Shown here: positions 1 through 5,777 of the stretch, piece by piece
Layout: each line of letters opens with the position of its first letter
Numbering within the stretch: the first letter of the stretch is position 1
Source: an uncultured Clostridia bacterium
GTDB taxonomy: Bacteria > Bacillota > Clostridia > HGM11327
DNA: 7,546 bases
NCBI GenBank assembly: GCA_905210525.1
Contig: CAJLXE010000071.1
Location: 1 to 7,546 of the forward strand
Direction of reading: 5' to 3'
Translations under genes and position numbers: made by a program
The notes under the pieces: generated by a model
What the model saw: only the letters and a program-made list of their open reading frames with translations
Database searches by the model: none
Told to the model about the DNA's origin: nothing

Positions 1-540
1 CACCCACTGTTTTGTATACACATAAAGGTCATTAAGCTGCGTGGACGAATATCCGCGGCAACACTTAACATATTCGCACAACAATCCTTCTATAAATATG
101 TTTATTTCCAAATCTATATAATTTTTATTTTTGATTCGGCTGTCGTTATTGCACAGTTCAAGAAATTTATTTGACGCAATGGAAACAAGGCGCTTAGCTG
201 CAAAAAGAAAATCATTGGATTTGCAAAGCAGCTTATAATTATCGTGATTTTCTCTTATGTATTGAAAAAACACATCCACAAACTGTTCCAGATCGGTGGA
301 ATTCAAAAGTCTTGCATTGTCAAAAAACGTATTTATCAGTTCATTTTCGTAATCTTCGGCAACGCAATAAATGTCGTCATAATGCGAATAAAAAGCGCCT
401 CTGCTTATGTCTGCGCGTTCACACAGCTCGCTGACTGTAATTTTCCCTATTTCTCTTTTTTCGGAAAGCATTTCCGCAAATACGGATTTTATTAGCTTTT
501 GTGTCTTTCTTGAAGAATTATTGAGATTTCTTGCTTTCAT
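1..540 (-). CDS. TetR/AcrR-family transcriptional repressor (C-terminus cut by window edge)
   Basis: On the minus strand an uninterrupted frame begins at the ATG at 538-540 and stays open for 180 codons to the window edge with no stop. Residues about 11-58 form a TetR N-terminal domain: a first helix starting RKTQKLIKSVFAEML, then the helix-turn-helix ITVSELCERADISRGAFY (34-51) followed by SHYDDIY. The rest is helical, as expected of a ligand-binding and dimerisation domain, and it resembles the Firmicutes TetR subgroup with a short C-terminal domain. TetR proteins are usually 180-200 residues, so only a few residues are probably missing. The gene is divergent from the ABC exporter operon starting at 735, the classic arrangement for a local repressor that releases DNA when it binds the exported compound. 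No good Shine-Dalgarno sequence precedes the ATG, and an in-frame stop a short way upstream rules out a much longer N-terminus. Family assignment is firm; the target and ligand are inferred or unknown. Confidence 0.9.
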   Translation of the reverse strand, partial: MKARNLNNSSRKTQKLIKSVFAEMLSEKREIGKITVSELCERADISRGAFYSHYDDIYCVAEDYENELINTFFDNARLLNSTDLEQFVDVFFQYIRENHDNYKLLCKSNDFLFAAKRLVSIASNKFLELCNNDSRIKNKNYIDLEINIFIEGLLCEYVKCCRGYSSTQLNDLYVYTKQWV

Positions 541-556
541 ACGTGAATCATATTGA

Positions 557-600
557 CAAATTTATTTACAGTGTTCAAATATAAACAGTAATAAAATTTG
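557..600. promoter_or_regulatory. 44-bp imperfect palindrome, candidate TetR operator
   Basis: The segment reads nearly the same on both strands. Seven outer bases per arm match perfectly (CAAATTT and AAATTTG), and the inner half-site TTACnGTnT recurs inverted; 15 of 22 positions pair. It lies between the TetR gene and the ABC operon, downstream of the TetR promoter and over the best candidate promoter for the ABC operon. A bound repressor dimer could therefore control both directions. The symmetry is seen directly; its role as operator is inferred from position. Confidence 0.55.
565..592 (+). promoter_or_regulatory. Possible promoter for the ABC exporter operon
   Basis: TTTACA (565-570, five of six) is followed by 16 bp and AGTAAT (587-592, four of six). 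It lies wholly inside the palindrome at 557-600, which would explain repression by the divergent TetR. Alternatives are a TTGACA at 553-558 with only a weak -10 after it, and a TATAAT at 629-634 with no convincing -35. The start site is therefore uncertain, and the leader would be about 95-135 nt depending on the choice. Confidence 0.35.
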
Positions 601-626
601 TGGCCTTTCATTTTCAATGTAATTAT

Positions 627-655
627 ATTATAATTCAACAACGTAAGAATGTCAA
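627..655 (-). promoter_or_regulatory. Consensus sigma-A promoter for the TetR gene
   Basis: On the minus strand TTGACA (650-655) is followed by a 17-bp spacer and TATAAT (627-632). Both hexamers and the spacer match consensus exactly. Transcription would start near 620, giving a leader of about 80 nt that carries the 44-bp palindrome. Such a strong promoter on a repressor gene suggests it is held in check by autorepression at that palindrome. Confidence 0.8.
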
Positions 656-734
656 CGGTGTTCACATATTTTGAGTAAAAATGTTGTAGCCGTCAGATAT
701 AAAATAATTCAAATAAAGGAGCGAAGAAAGGAAT

Positions 735-1667
735 ATGCACATAATTGAAGTAGAAAACCTTACCAAAGATTACGGATCCGGGCGCGGCGTGTTTGACGTA
801 AGTATTCACGTTGACAAAGGTGAAGTATTCGGCTTTCTTGGTCCGAACGGTGCCGGTAAATCCACTACAATCAGGCATCTGATGGGTTTTTCAAAGCCGG
901 ACAGCGGAAGTACCAAAATACTCGGTCTTGAAACATTTAACAAATACTATGAAATTCTGAACCACGTGGGATATATCCCCGGTGAAATTGCTCTGCCGGC
1001 AGGACTTACAGGATGGCAATTTATAAAAATGATGCAAGATTTGCAAAAAATACATAATAAAGAAAAGCTCGACTATATGCTTGATTTGTTTGAACTTGAA
1101 GATTCTGTCCTAAAAGGCGAAACCAAACGCATGAGCCTCGGAGTAAAGAGGAAATTGGCAATAGTTACGGCGTTCATGTCGGATCCTGATGTTCTGATAC
1201 TTGATGAGCCTACAAGCGGTCTCGATCCTGTTATGCAGGAAAATTTTATACAGTTCATACATGATGAAAAGCAACGCGGCAAGACAATATTGCTTTCAAG
1301 CCATATATTTTCGGAAATTGATTCCACGTGTGACAGAATTGCAATAATAAAGGATGGAAAAATAGTATCGGAATTTATAGCAAACGACTTGAAACACGCG
1401 TCAAAAAAATATTATACGATAACGTTCGGCACGGAATATGCAAAGTCCGATTTTTTACGGCAAGCCGAAAATATCGGTTCATTCACATTGCTGAAAAAAG
1501 AAGATAATGAGATATTTATTTCGGTTGAAGACAAAGACCTCAACATTTTGATTGAGGTGCTGTCAAAACTTGACGTTTTATCTTTCAGCAACAGAAAAGA
1601 GACGCTTGAAGATTACTTTATGAAATTTTATAAAGAAGATAAGGATTTCGGAGGTGCGCTTAAATGA
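735..1667 (+). CDS. ABC transporter ATP-binding protein (first of a tandem pair)
   Basis: This 310-residue cytoplasmic ATPase is predicted to power the permease encoded two genes downstream. It has a Walker A motif GPNGAGKST (36-44), a variant signature MSLGVKRK (133-140) in place of LSGGQ, a Walker B LILDE (154-158), a D-loop SGLDP (161-165) and the switch histidine H190 in LLSSH. At the Q-loop the sequence reads YIPGE (80-84), with glycine where glutamine is usual. Residues from about 215 on form the C-terminal extension seen in DrrA/BcrA/NatA-type ATPases. The ATG at 735 has AAAGGAG at 715-721 and a second purine run, GAAAGG, closer in. The last four bases overlap the next gene (ATGA), implying translational coupling. 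Family is certain; transport direction (export) is inferred from the ABC-2 partner and the TetR neighbour, and the substrate is unknown. Confidence 0.93.
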   Translation: MHIIEVENLTKDYGSGRGVFDVSIHVDKGEVFGFLGPNGAGKSTTIRHLMGFSKPDSGSTKILGLETFNKYYEILNHVGYIPGEIALPAGLTGWQFIKMMQDLQKIHNKEKLDYMLDLFELEDSVLKGETKRMSLGVKRKLAIVTAFMSDPDVLILDEPTSGLDPVMQENFIQFIHDEKQRGKTILLSSHIFSEIDSTCDRIAIIKDGKIVSEFIANDLKHASKKYYTITFGTEYAKSDFLRQAENIGSFTLLKKEDNEIFISVEDKDLNILIEVLSKLDVLSFSNRKETLEDYFMKFYKEDKDFGGALK

Positions 1668-2578
1668 GTGTTATAGAATTAAATAAGCTTACCAAGGATT
1701 ACGGTGAAAACAGAGGCATTTTCGATCTTGACCTGAATATTGAGGAAGGTGAAATGGTCGGATATGTCGGAACGAACGGCAGCGGCAAAACCACAACGAT
1801 AAGAAATATACTGGGCTTTCTGAAGCCTACCGGCGGAAGCGTCTGTGTAAACGGTCTTTCATCGTGGGAACACGCCAGTGAAATCGTAAAAAATATCGGA
1901 TATGTGCCGGGTGAAATTGCGTTTCCGGATCTTCCCACAGGTATAGATTTTCTTAAATGTCAGGCTGATTTTTTGGGTATGCACGATATGAGCTATGCAA
2001 ACGAGCTTATCGAAAGGCTTCAGCTTGACCCGCGGGCAAATCTTAAGAGAATGAGTAAAGGTATGAAGCAGAAAACGGCACTTGTTGCGGCTCTTATGAA
2101 CGATGCTCCAATCATAATACTCGATGAACCTACAACAGGTCTCGATCCGTTGATGCGTGTAACATTCCTTGATATTATAAAAAAAGAGCATAAAAAAGGT
2201 AAAACCATATTTATGAGTAGTCACAGCTTTGAAGAAATCGAAAGTACTTGTGACAGAGTAGCTTTCATAAATGACGGCCGCATAATAGACGTATGCGACA
2301 TGAAAAGTATTACCCGGCGTCCGGTTAAAGACTTCAAAATAGAATTTAACACACATGACGATTATGTTGCTTTTCTTGAAGAAAAATACAAGATTATAAG
2401 GCTTCAGGAGCAGTATGATCAGGCAACAGTGCAGATTGATTCCGATAAGACAGCGGAATTGCTCAAGACATTAAATAAATACAATGTAAAATTTATCTCG
2501 GAACTGCCTTATACTTTGGAAAAGCATTTCAAAAATATTTTAATAAACAAAAAGGAGAATAAAAGCAATGTTCAGTAA
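1664..2578 (+). CDS. ABC transporter ATP-binding protein (second of a tandem pair)
   Basis: This 304-residue ATPase is paralogous to the preceding gene along its whole length. The two N-termini share LTKDYG, RG-F-D, the G-NG-GK-TTIR core and GF-KP--GS at identical positions. Motifs are Walker A GTNGSGKTT (36-44), signature MSKGMKQK (130-137), Walker B IIILDE (150-155), D-loop TGLDP (158-162) and switch histidine H187 in MSSH. The Q-loop is YVPGE (80-84), again with glycine instead of glutamine. All catalytic residues needed for ATP hydrolysis are present, so neither copy looks degenerate. The start overlaps the upstream stop by 4 nt and is preceded by a strong GGAGGTG (1650-1656). The 3' end overlaps the permease gene by 11 nt. 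With a single permease gene following, the two ATPases probably form a heterodimer, though two alternative homodimers are possible. Confidence 0.93.
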   Translation: MSVIELNKLTKDYGENRGIFDLDLNIEEGEMVGYVGTNGSGKTTTIRNILGFLKPTGGSVCVNGLSSWEHASEIVKNIGYVPGEIAFPDLPTGIDFLKCQADFLGMHDMSYANELIERLQLDPRANLKRMSKGMKQKTALVAALMNDAPIIILDEPTTGLDPLMRVTFLDIIKKEHKKGKTIFMSSHSFEEIESTCDRVAFINDGRIIDVCDMKSITRRPVKDFKIEFNTHDDYVAFLEEKYKIIRLQEQYDQATVQIDSDKTAELLKTLNKYNVKFISELPYTLEKHFKNILINKKENKSNVQ

Positions 2579-4382
2579 AGCACTTTTCAAACAATCCTGC
2601 AAAGCAAACGGAACCATGTGGGCCATAATTACATTTGCAGTATGCTTCATGCTTGCATGCGTAATGCTTATAAGCGGCAGCGGCAGCATAGGTAAGGTAA
2701 AAAATTCAATTCAGGATACAATAATTATAAAAGAAATCGACTCACAGCTTCAAAAAAGAGCAATAAATTATTATACAAATGCAGAAGACGGCTTGAATAA
2801 ATTTGATTCTCTTTTTGCCGCAAATGCAACAGATACACTCTCATACATAATGTGGATTTCTCAAAAACCGGATCAGGCAAATTTTTCTTCACAAGAAGAA
2901 TATGCCTATGCCATAGAGATGTGGCAAAGTCATATGCCCACGCTTGTAACGGAAGTAGGCAAAGCATATGCAGAAAGCATAAGTGAATGGCAAAATTCCA
3001 TACCTGCCGCAGAAAACTTCGATTCAACCGAAGCTTATATGGCAGCAGTAAACGAATGGATGGCAAACACTCCCGTATCTCAGGAAAAAGCCGTTGCTGT
3101 TGCATATGCCGGAGCGTGTGAAGATCTCAAAGCATACATATATGCAAAAGCTCTTGCAATAGACAGCAGTTATACCGAAGAGTCTACCGAAGCTCAGGAA
3201 ATGCTCGGTTCTGTTATGTATGTATTGAATCCTGACGGAACATTCAACGATTTCTATACGTCAAACGGAGAAAATATTCCGGATGATTACGACATCATGT
3301 CTATTATAGAGCATATAGCTTCATCTGATGTTGAGGAATATGTTGCAAGTACGGAAAGAGCCGAATACCGCAACAGCAGAGCCGAAAGCGGTTCGTCAAT
3401 ATTCATCGCAGGCAATATGTCCCAGCAGGAAAACGTTGATAAAATAGTAAATCAGCTTTCGTCATTCGGTGTCACAAAAGAAAAATACGATTCTTTCGGA
3501 TATACATACGACTCGCTCAAGCATATATCCGCAACAGCGGTTATAACCTATCGCAACAGACTTGAATACGAACTCGGCATACTTGAGGACAAATACATCA
3601 ACGGCGCGTTTGCAACAGAAGATGATTATCTTAATGCAGTTGCGGAAAAGACCAACTCATTGGTAAATGAAATTTCGGGCAGTCTTCTTTCGTCTCTCCC
3701 TCAGGAAGTATCCGATGCGCTCGAAGAAGTAGGTAAAGCGGATTTGTATACGCTTATTGTAGGTTCTATATTCTACAAGCTTGCAGGCCTTTTGCTTCCT
3801 ATTATATACATGATAATGGCTTCAAACAACCTCATTGCCGGACAGGTGGACAGCGGTTCAATGGCTTATGTGCTTTCAACATCTACCAAGAGAAATACCG
3901 TAGTATTCACTCAAGCTGTATATCTTATAGGTTCTCTGCTTGCTATGTTTGCATTAACAACAGCAACCGGATGCGTATGCCTTTCCATTGTTACAGAGGA
4001 TGTGACTTTGACGTACGGAAATCTTGTTCTGCTTAACATAGGTGCATTCCTTGTTCTCTTTGCATTGTCCGGACTTTGCTTCTTCACATCATGCTGGTTT
4101 GACAGAAGCAAACGTTCAATGGCAATCGGCGGAGGTTTGAGTATATTTGCTTTGGTTGCCGCTATGCTCGGCTTGTTCGGCAGTCCGGTTATTCCTTCTG
4201 TCGTAAGGCTCGACGCGCTGAATAATTTTAACTATACAACTATTATAACGTTCTTTGATGTCATTTCAATCATAGATGGTACAAAAACTTTTATATGGAA
4301 GTTTGCAATTCTTGCGGTTTGTGGTATAATTGGTTATATAGTAGGTTCGATAAGATTTACAAAGAAAGATTTGCCGCTCTGA
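2568..4382 (+). CDS. ABC-2 type permease with large extracellular domain
   Basis: This 604-residue membrane protein is the likely transmembrane partner of the two upstream ATPases. One helix lies near the N-terminus (about 17-36). A hydrophilic region of about 350 residues (40-390) follows, and then five more helices at about 398-420, 450-475, 484-508, 519-540 and 575-595. This matches the six-helix ABC-2 fold with an unusually large insert between helices 1 and 2, placed outside the cell by topology. The segment after helix 2, GQVDSGSMAYVLSTSTKR (425-442), is typical of ABC-2 exporters of Clostridia. The C-terminus RFTKKDLPL is basic and cytoplasmic. The extracellular part holds two tandem 45-residue repeats with conserved W, NF, E-Y and W----P positions. 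The start at 2568 has AAAGGAG ten bases upstream (2551-2557) and lies inside the preceding gene. It ends in a double stop, TGA-TAA. Fold and role are confident; the substrate is unknown. Confidence 0.88.
   Translation: MFSKALFKQSCKANGTMWAIITFAVCFMLACVMLISGSGSIGKVKNSIQDTIIIKEIDSQLQKRAINYYTNAEDGLNKFDSLFAANATDTLSYIMWISQKPDQANFSSQEEYAYAIEMWQSHMPTLVTEVGKAYAESISEWQNSIPAAENFDSTEAYMAAVNEWMANTPVSQEKAVAVAYAGACEDLKAYIYAKALAIDSSYTEESTEAQEMLGSVMYVLNPDGTFNDFYTSNGENIPDDYDIMSIIEHIASSDVEEYVASTERAEYRNSRAESGSSIFIAGNMSQQENVDKIVNQLSSFGVTKEKYDSFGYTYDSLKHISATAVITYRNRLEYELGILEDKYINGAFATEDDYLNAVAEKTNSLVNEISGSLLSSLPQEVSDALEEVGKADLYTLIVGSIFYKLAGLLLPIIYMIMASNNLIAGQVDSGSMAYVLSTSTKRNTVVFTQAVYLIGSLLAMFALTTATGCVCLSIVTEDVTLTYGNLVLLNIGAFLVLFALSGLCFFTSCWFDRSKRSMAIGGGLSIFALVAAMLGLFGSPVIPSVVRLDALNNFNYTTIITFFDVISIIDGTKTFIWKFAILAVCGIIGYIVGSIRFTKKDLPL
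2853..3122 (+). repeat. Two tandem 45-residue (135-bp) repeats in the permease extracellular domain
   Basis: Copies are residues 96-140 and 141-185 of the permease. Fixed positions recur at exactly 45-residue spacing: W96/W141, P101/P146, NF105-106/NF150-151, S108/S153, E110/E155, Y112/Y157, A115/A160, W119/W164 and P124/P169. The first half of each copy is clearly related; the second half is much less so. The DNA copies have diverged, so this is an old duplication rather than a recent slippage event. Confidence 0.7.
4302..4330 (+). promoter_or_regulatory. Possible internal promoter ahead of the TerB-like gene
   Basis: Inside the 3' end of the permease gene, a perfect extended -10 (TGG then TATAAT, 4322-4330) is preceded at 17 bp by TTTGCA (4302-4307, four of six). 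It would start transcription about 95 nt before the TerB-like gene, making the last two genes partly independent of the TetR-controlled promoter. The TATAAT also encodes part of a Gly-Ile-Ile run in a membrane helix, so chance is a real alternative. Confidence 0.4.
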
Positions 4383-4417
4383 TAATGACGGCTGTTTAAA
4401 TAAATTATGTACAAAGG

Positions 4418-4424
4418 AAAGGTG
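4418..4424 (+). promoter_or_regulatory. Ribosome binding site fixing the start of the TerB-like gene
   Basis: AAAGGTG ends six bases before the ATG at 4431. An earlier in-frame ATG at 4407 has no purine-rich site at a usable distance, and the eight residues it would add include the binding site itself. The start at 4431 is therefore preferred. Confidence 0.75.
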
Positions 4425-4430
4425 ATTAAT

Positions 4431-4886
4431 ATGTTTGAATTTTCAAAACTGTGTAATGAATACGAAAAGCTCACAACTCTCGAAAGAGGCGTAATCTTAT
4501 CTGAAAAATCAGTAAAAATATTGGCAAAACTGAGATTGCTTGATGTACCGGGCATAAATCCGATTGAAACTCTCGCCTGCTTTATCATGGGGTCGATAGT
4601 AGCGGACGGACGCATAAACGAGCAGGAATATCTGCTTATGTATCCCGCACTGATCAAAGTGTTCGGTGACGATTTTGACTTTGCAACGGTAAAAAAATCG
4701 ATAGAAAACAACTATGACGGCAATAAAGAAATAAAGGATTACACAAAAGATATTACAACCATATTCGGGTATATCGATGATGAACTCAAAGCGGACGTAG
4801 TAGGTCTTTGTCTGTGCATTGTCACAATAGACGGCAAAATTTCGCTCAAAGAAAAAAATTATATACGACGTTTATGTAAAGCCTGA
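4431..4886 (+). CDS. TerB-like (tellurite-resistance TerB/DjlA N-terminal type) helical protein
   Basis: This is a 151-residue soluble protein with no signal peptide and no clear membrane helix. It shows two matching acidic signatures 75 residues apart: D59-GRINEQ-E66 after a helix ending GSIVA, and D134-GKISLK-E141 after a helix ending CIVTI. A D-G-[RK]-[IL] turn followed by a glutamate seven residues after the aspartate is the hallmark of the TerB fold (PF05099 and relatives), an all-helical domain with a proposed metal-binding acidic cluster, often linked to membrane-stress systems. The gene starts 48 nt after the permease stop on the same strand, consistent with one operon, though a possible internal promoter lies just upstream. 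A cytoplasmic accessory or sensor role next to the exporter is inference. Overall sequence similarity to classical TerB cannot be measured here, so the call rests on the paired motifs and size. Confidence 0.65.
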   Translation: MFEFSKLCNEYEKLTTLERGVILSEKSVKILAKLRLLDVPGINPIETLACFIMGSIVADGRINEQEYLLMYPALIKVFGDDFDFATVKKSIENNYDGNKEIKDYTKDITTIFGYIDDELKADVVGLCLCIVTIDGKISLKEKNYIRRLCKA

Positions 4887-4890
4887 CCGC

Positions 4891-4918
4891 TTGAGTACCG
4901 ACATTGCTTTTGTATAAA
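4891..4918 (+). promoter_or_regulatory. Possible promoter in the gap before the CmpB-like gene
   Basis: TTGAGT (4891-4896) is followed by a 16-bp spacer and TATAAA (4913-4918), within the 57-nt gap after the TerB-like stop. The match is moderate (four and five of six) but it sits in one of only two real gaps in the operon. It could give separate expression of the CmpB-like gene. Confidence 0.35.
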
Positions 4919-4943
4919 TTACCGAGGAAAGGAAATCGGAAAT

Positions 4944-5663
4944 ATGGAAACTTTTATAAAATTATGTCTGATATACATAATAGGAGCTACTGCTGGGTGG
5001 ATAACAGAGCTTATTTTCCGCAGAATCGTTCATAAAAAATGGATAAATCCCGGTTTTCTGGTCGGTCCCGGTTTGCCTCTGTACGGAACGGGAACAATAT
5101 TGCTGTATATAATATGTTCAATGGATTACAGCTTTATTGCATCGCCGTATTTACGGACGCTTTTTATAATAGCAATTATAACTGTTGTAATGACCGTTAT
5201 TGAGTATATCACAGGGCTTATATTCATAAAAGGTATGAACGTAAAACTGTGGGATTATTCATCGCGTTGGGGTAATATACAAGGTATAATCTGCCCGTTG
5301 TTTACATTATTCTGGGGTGTAGCCGGAGCATTGTACTATTTCGTTCTGCATTCGCTTATAGCGTCTGCCGCGGATTGGATAGGCAGGAATTACATATATT
5401 CTTTCTTTATGGGAATATATTTCGGAATAATGATTATTGACGCTTGCTATTCGTTCCATATTGTCAGCAAGATAAGAAAATGGGCAAAAGAATACAATGT
5501 TGTGGTAAAATACGAAGAACTCAAATTGTCAATCAGAACGCGCGCCGAGCAGCTAAAACAAAAAAGACATTTCGTTCTGTCGTTCAACAGTATCAACGGG
5601 CTTAAGCATGAACTGGAAAATTACAAAAACAATATCGGCAGCATAATAAACAAAAGGAAATGA
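4944..5663 (+). CDS. CmpB-type putative ABC-transporter type IV membrane protein (PF06541)
   Basis: This 239-residue integral membrane protein has hydrophobic helices at about 4-24, 40-60, 71-95, 112-135 and 150-170, then a basic tail of about 65 residues that is probably cytoplasmic. Family landmarks are GFLVGPGLPLYGTG (37-50), IEY-TG (86-91) and WDYS---GN-QG-ICP---L-WG (103-125). These fit the family named ABC_trans_CmpB, whose members are widespread in Clostridia and whose biochemical role is poorly defined. It follows the TerB-like gene by 57 nt and has a good purine-rich site, GAGGAAAGGA (4924-4933). It is the last gene before a strong terminator. Despite the family name there is no ATPase motif, and whether it works with the upstream ABC proteins is unproven. 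The family call is confident; the function is not known. Confidence 0.85.
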   Translation: METFIKLCLIYIIGATAGWITELIFRRIVHKKWINPGFLVGPGLPLYGTGTILLYIICSMDYSFIASPYLRTLFIIAIITVVMTVIEYITGLIFIKGMNVKLWDYSSRWGNIQGIICPLFTLFWGVAGALYYFVLHSLIASAADWIGRNYIYSFFMGIYFGIMIIDACYSFHIVSKIRKWAKEYNVVVKYEELKLSIRTRAEQLKQKRHFVLSFNSINGLKHELENYKNNIGSIINKRK

Positions 5664-5669
5664 TATCGG

Positions 5670-5709
5670 CAACACCGTGAAAGCAACAACATTCACGGTG
5701 TTGTTTTAT
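5670..5709 (+). terminator. Rho-independent terminator of the exporter operon
   Basis: A perfect 12-bp inverted repeat (CAACACCGTGAA at 5670-5681 and its complement at 5692-5703) encloses a 10-nt loop and is followed by TTTTAT. It begins six bases after the stop of the CmpB-like gene and marks the end of the plus-strand transcript. Confidence 0.9.
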
Positions 5710-5719
5710 ATAGCATAAC

Positions 5720-5755
5720 AAAAACGCACTGTCCCAAACAGGACAATGCGTTTTT
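5720..5755 (-). terminator. Rho-independent terminator of the lipoprotein gene, possibly bidirectional
   Basis: Arms 5720-5734 and 5741-5755 form a 15-bp stem with a 6-nt loop. The single imperfect position would be a U-G wobble in the minus-strand RNA but a C-A mismatch in the plus-strand RNA. The helix is therefore best for the minus-strand transcript, where the right arm ends in a T run. The plus strand also ends in six Ts, so it may act as a back-up stop for the exporter operon. Confidence 0.8.
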
Positions 5756-5777
5756 TAAGATTTACGATTTTATTTAA

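Noticed and set aside
244..495. 83-codon plus-strand frame at the left end
   Set aside because: It lies opposite the helix-turn-helix coding part of the TetR gene and lacks a ribosome site or family features.
629..634. TATAAT on the plus strand as -10 of the exporter operon
   Set aside because: No hexamer resembling TTGACA lies 15-19 bases upstream, and the match overlaps the near-palindromic -10 of the TetR promoter, so it is probably a by-product of that sequence.
571..664. Direct repeat GTGTTCA at 571-577 and 658-664
   Set aside because: Seven bases repeated once in an AT-rich spacer is within chance, and the second copy is not part of an inverted arrangement.
1859..2356. 165-codon open frame on the minus strand inside the second ATPase gene
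   Set aside because: It overlaps a gene with all ABC ATPase motifs and shows no recognisable domain or ribosome site; judged an antisense shadow.
2568..4382. Permease considered as a YhgE/Pip-type phage-infection or type VII-linked protein because of one N-terminal helix, a large extracellular domain and five C-terminal helices
   Set aside because: The two coupled ATPase genes and the ABC-2 style SGSMAYVLSTSTKR segment favour a genuine ABC-2 permease, although the topology is similar.
4407..4430. Upstream in-frame ATG for the TerB-like gene
   Set aside because: It lacks a ribosome site at proper spacing, and the added codons cover the AAAGGTG site that serves the ATG at 4431.
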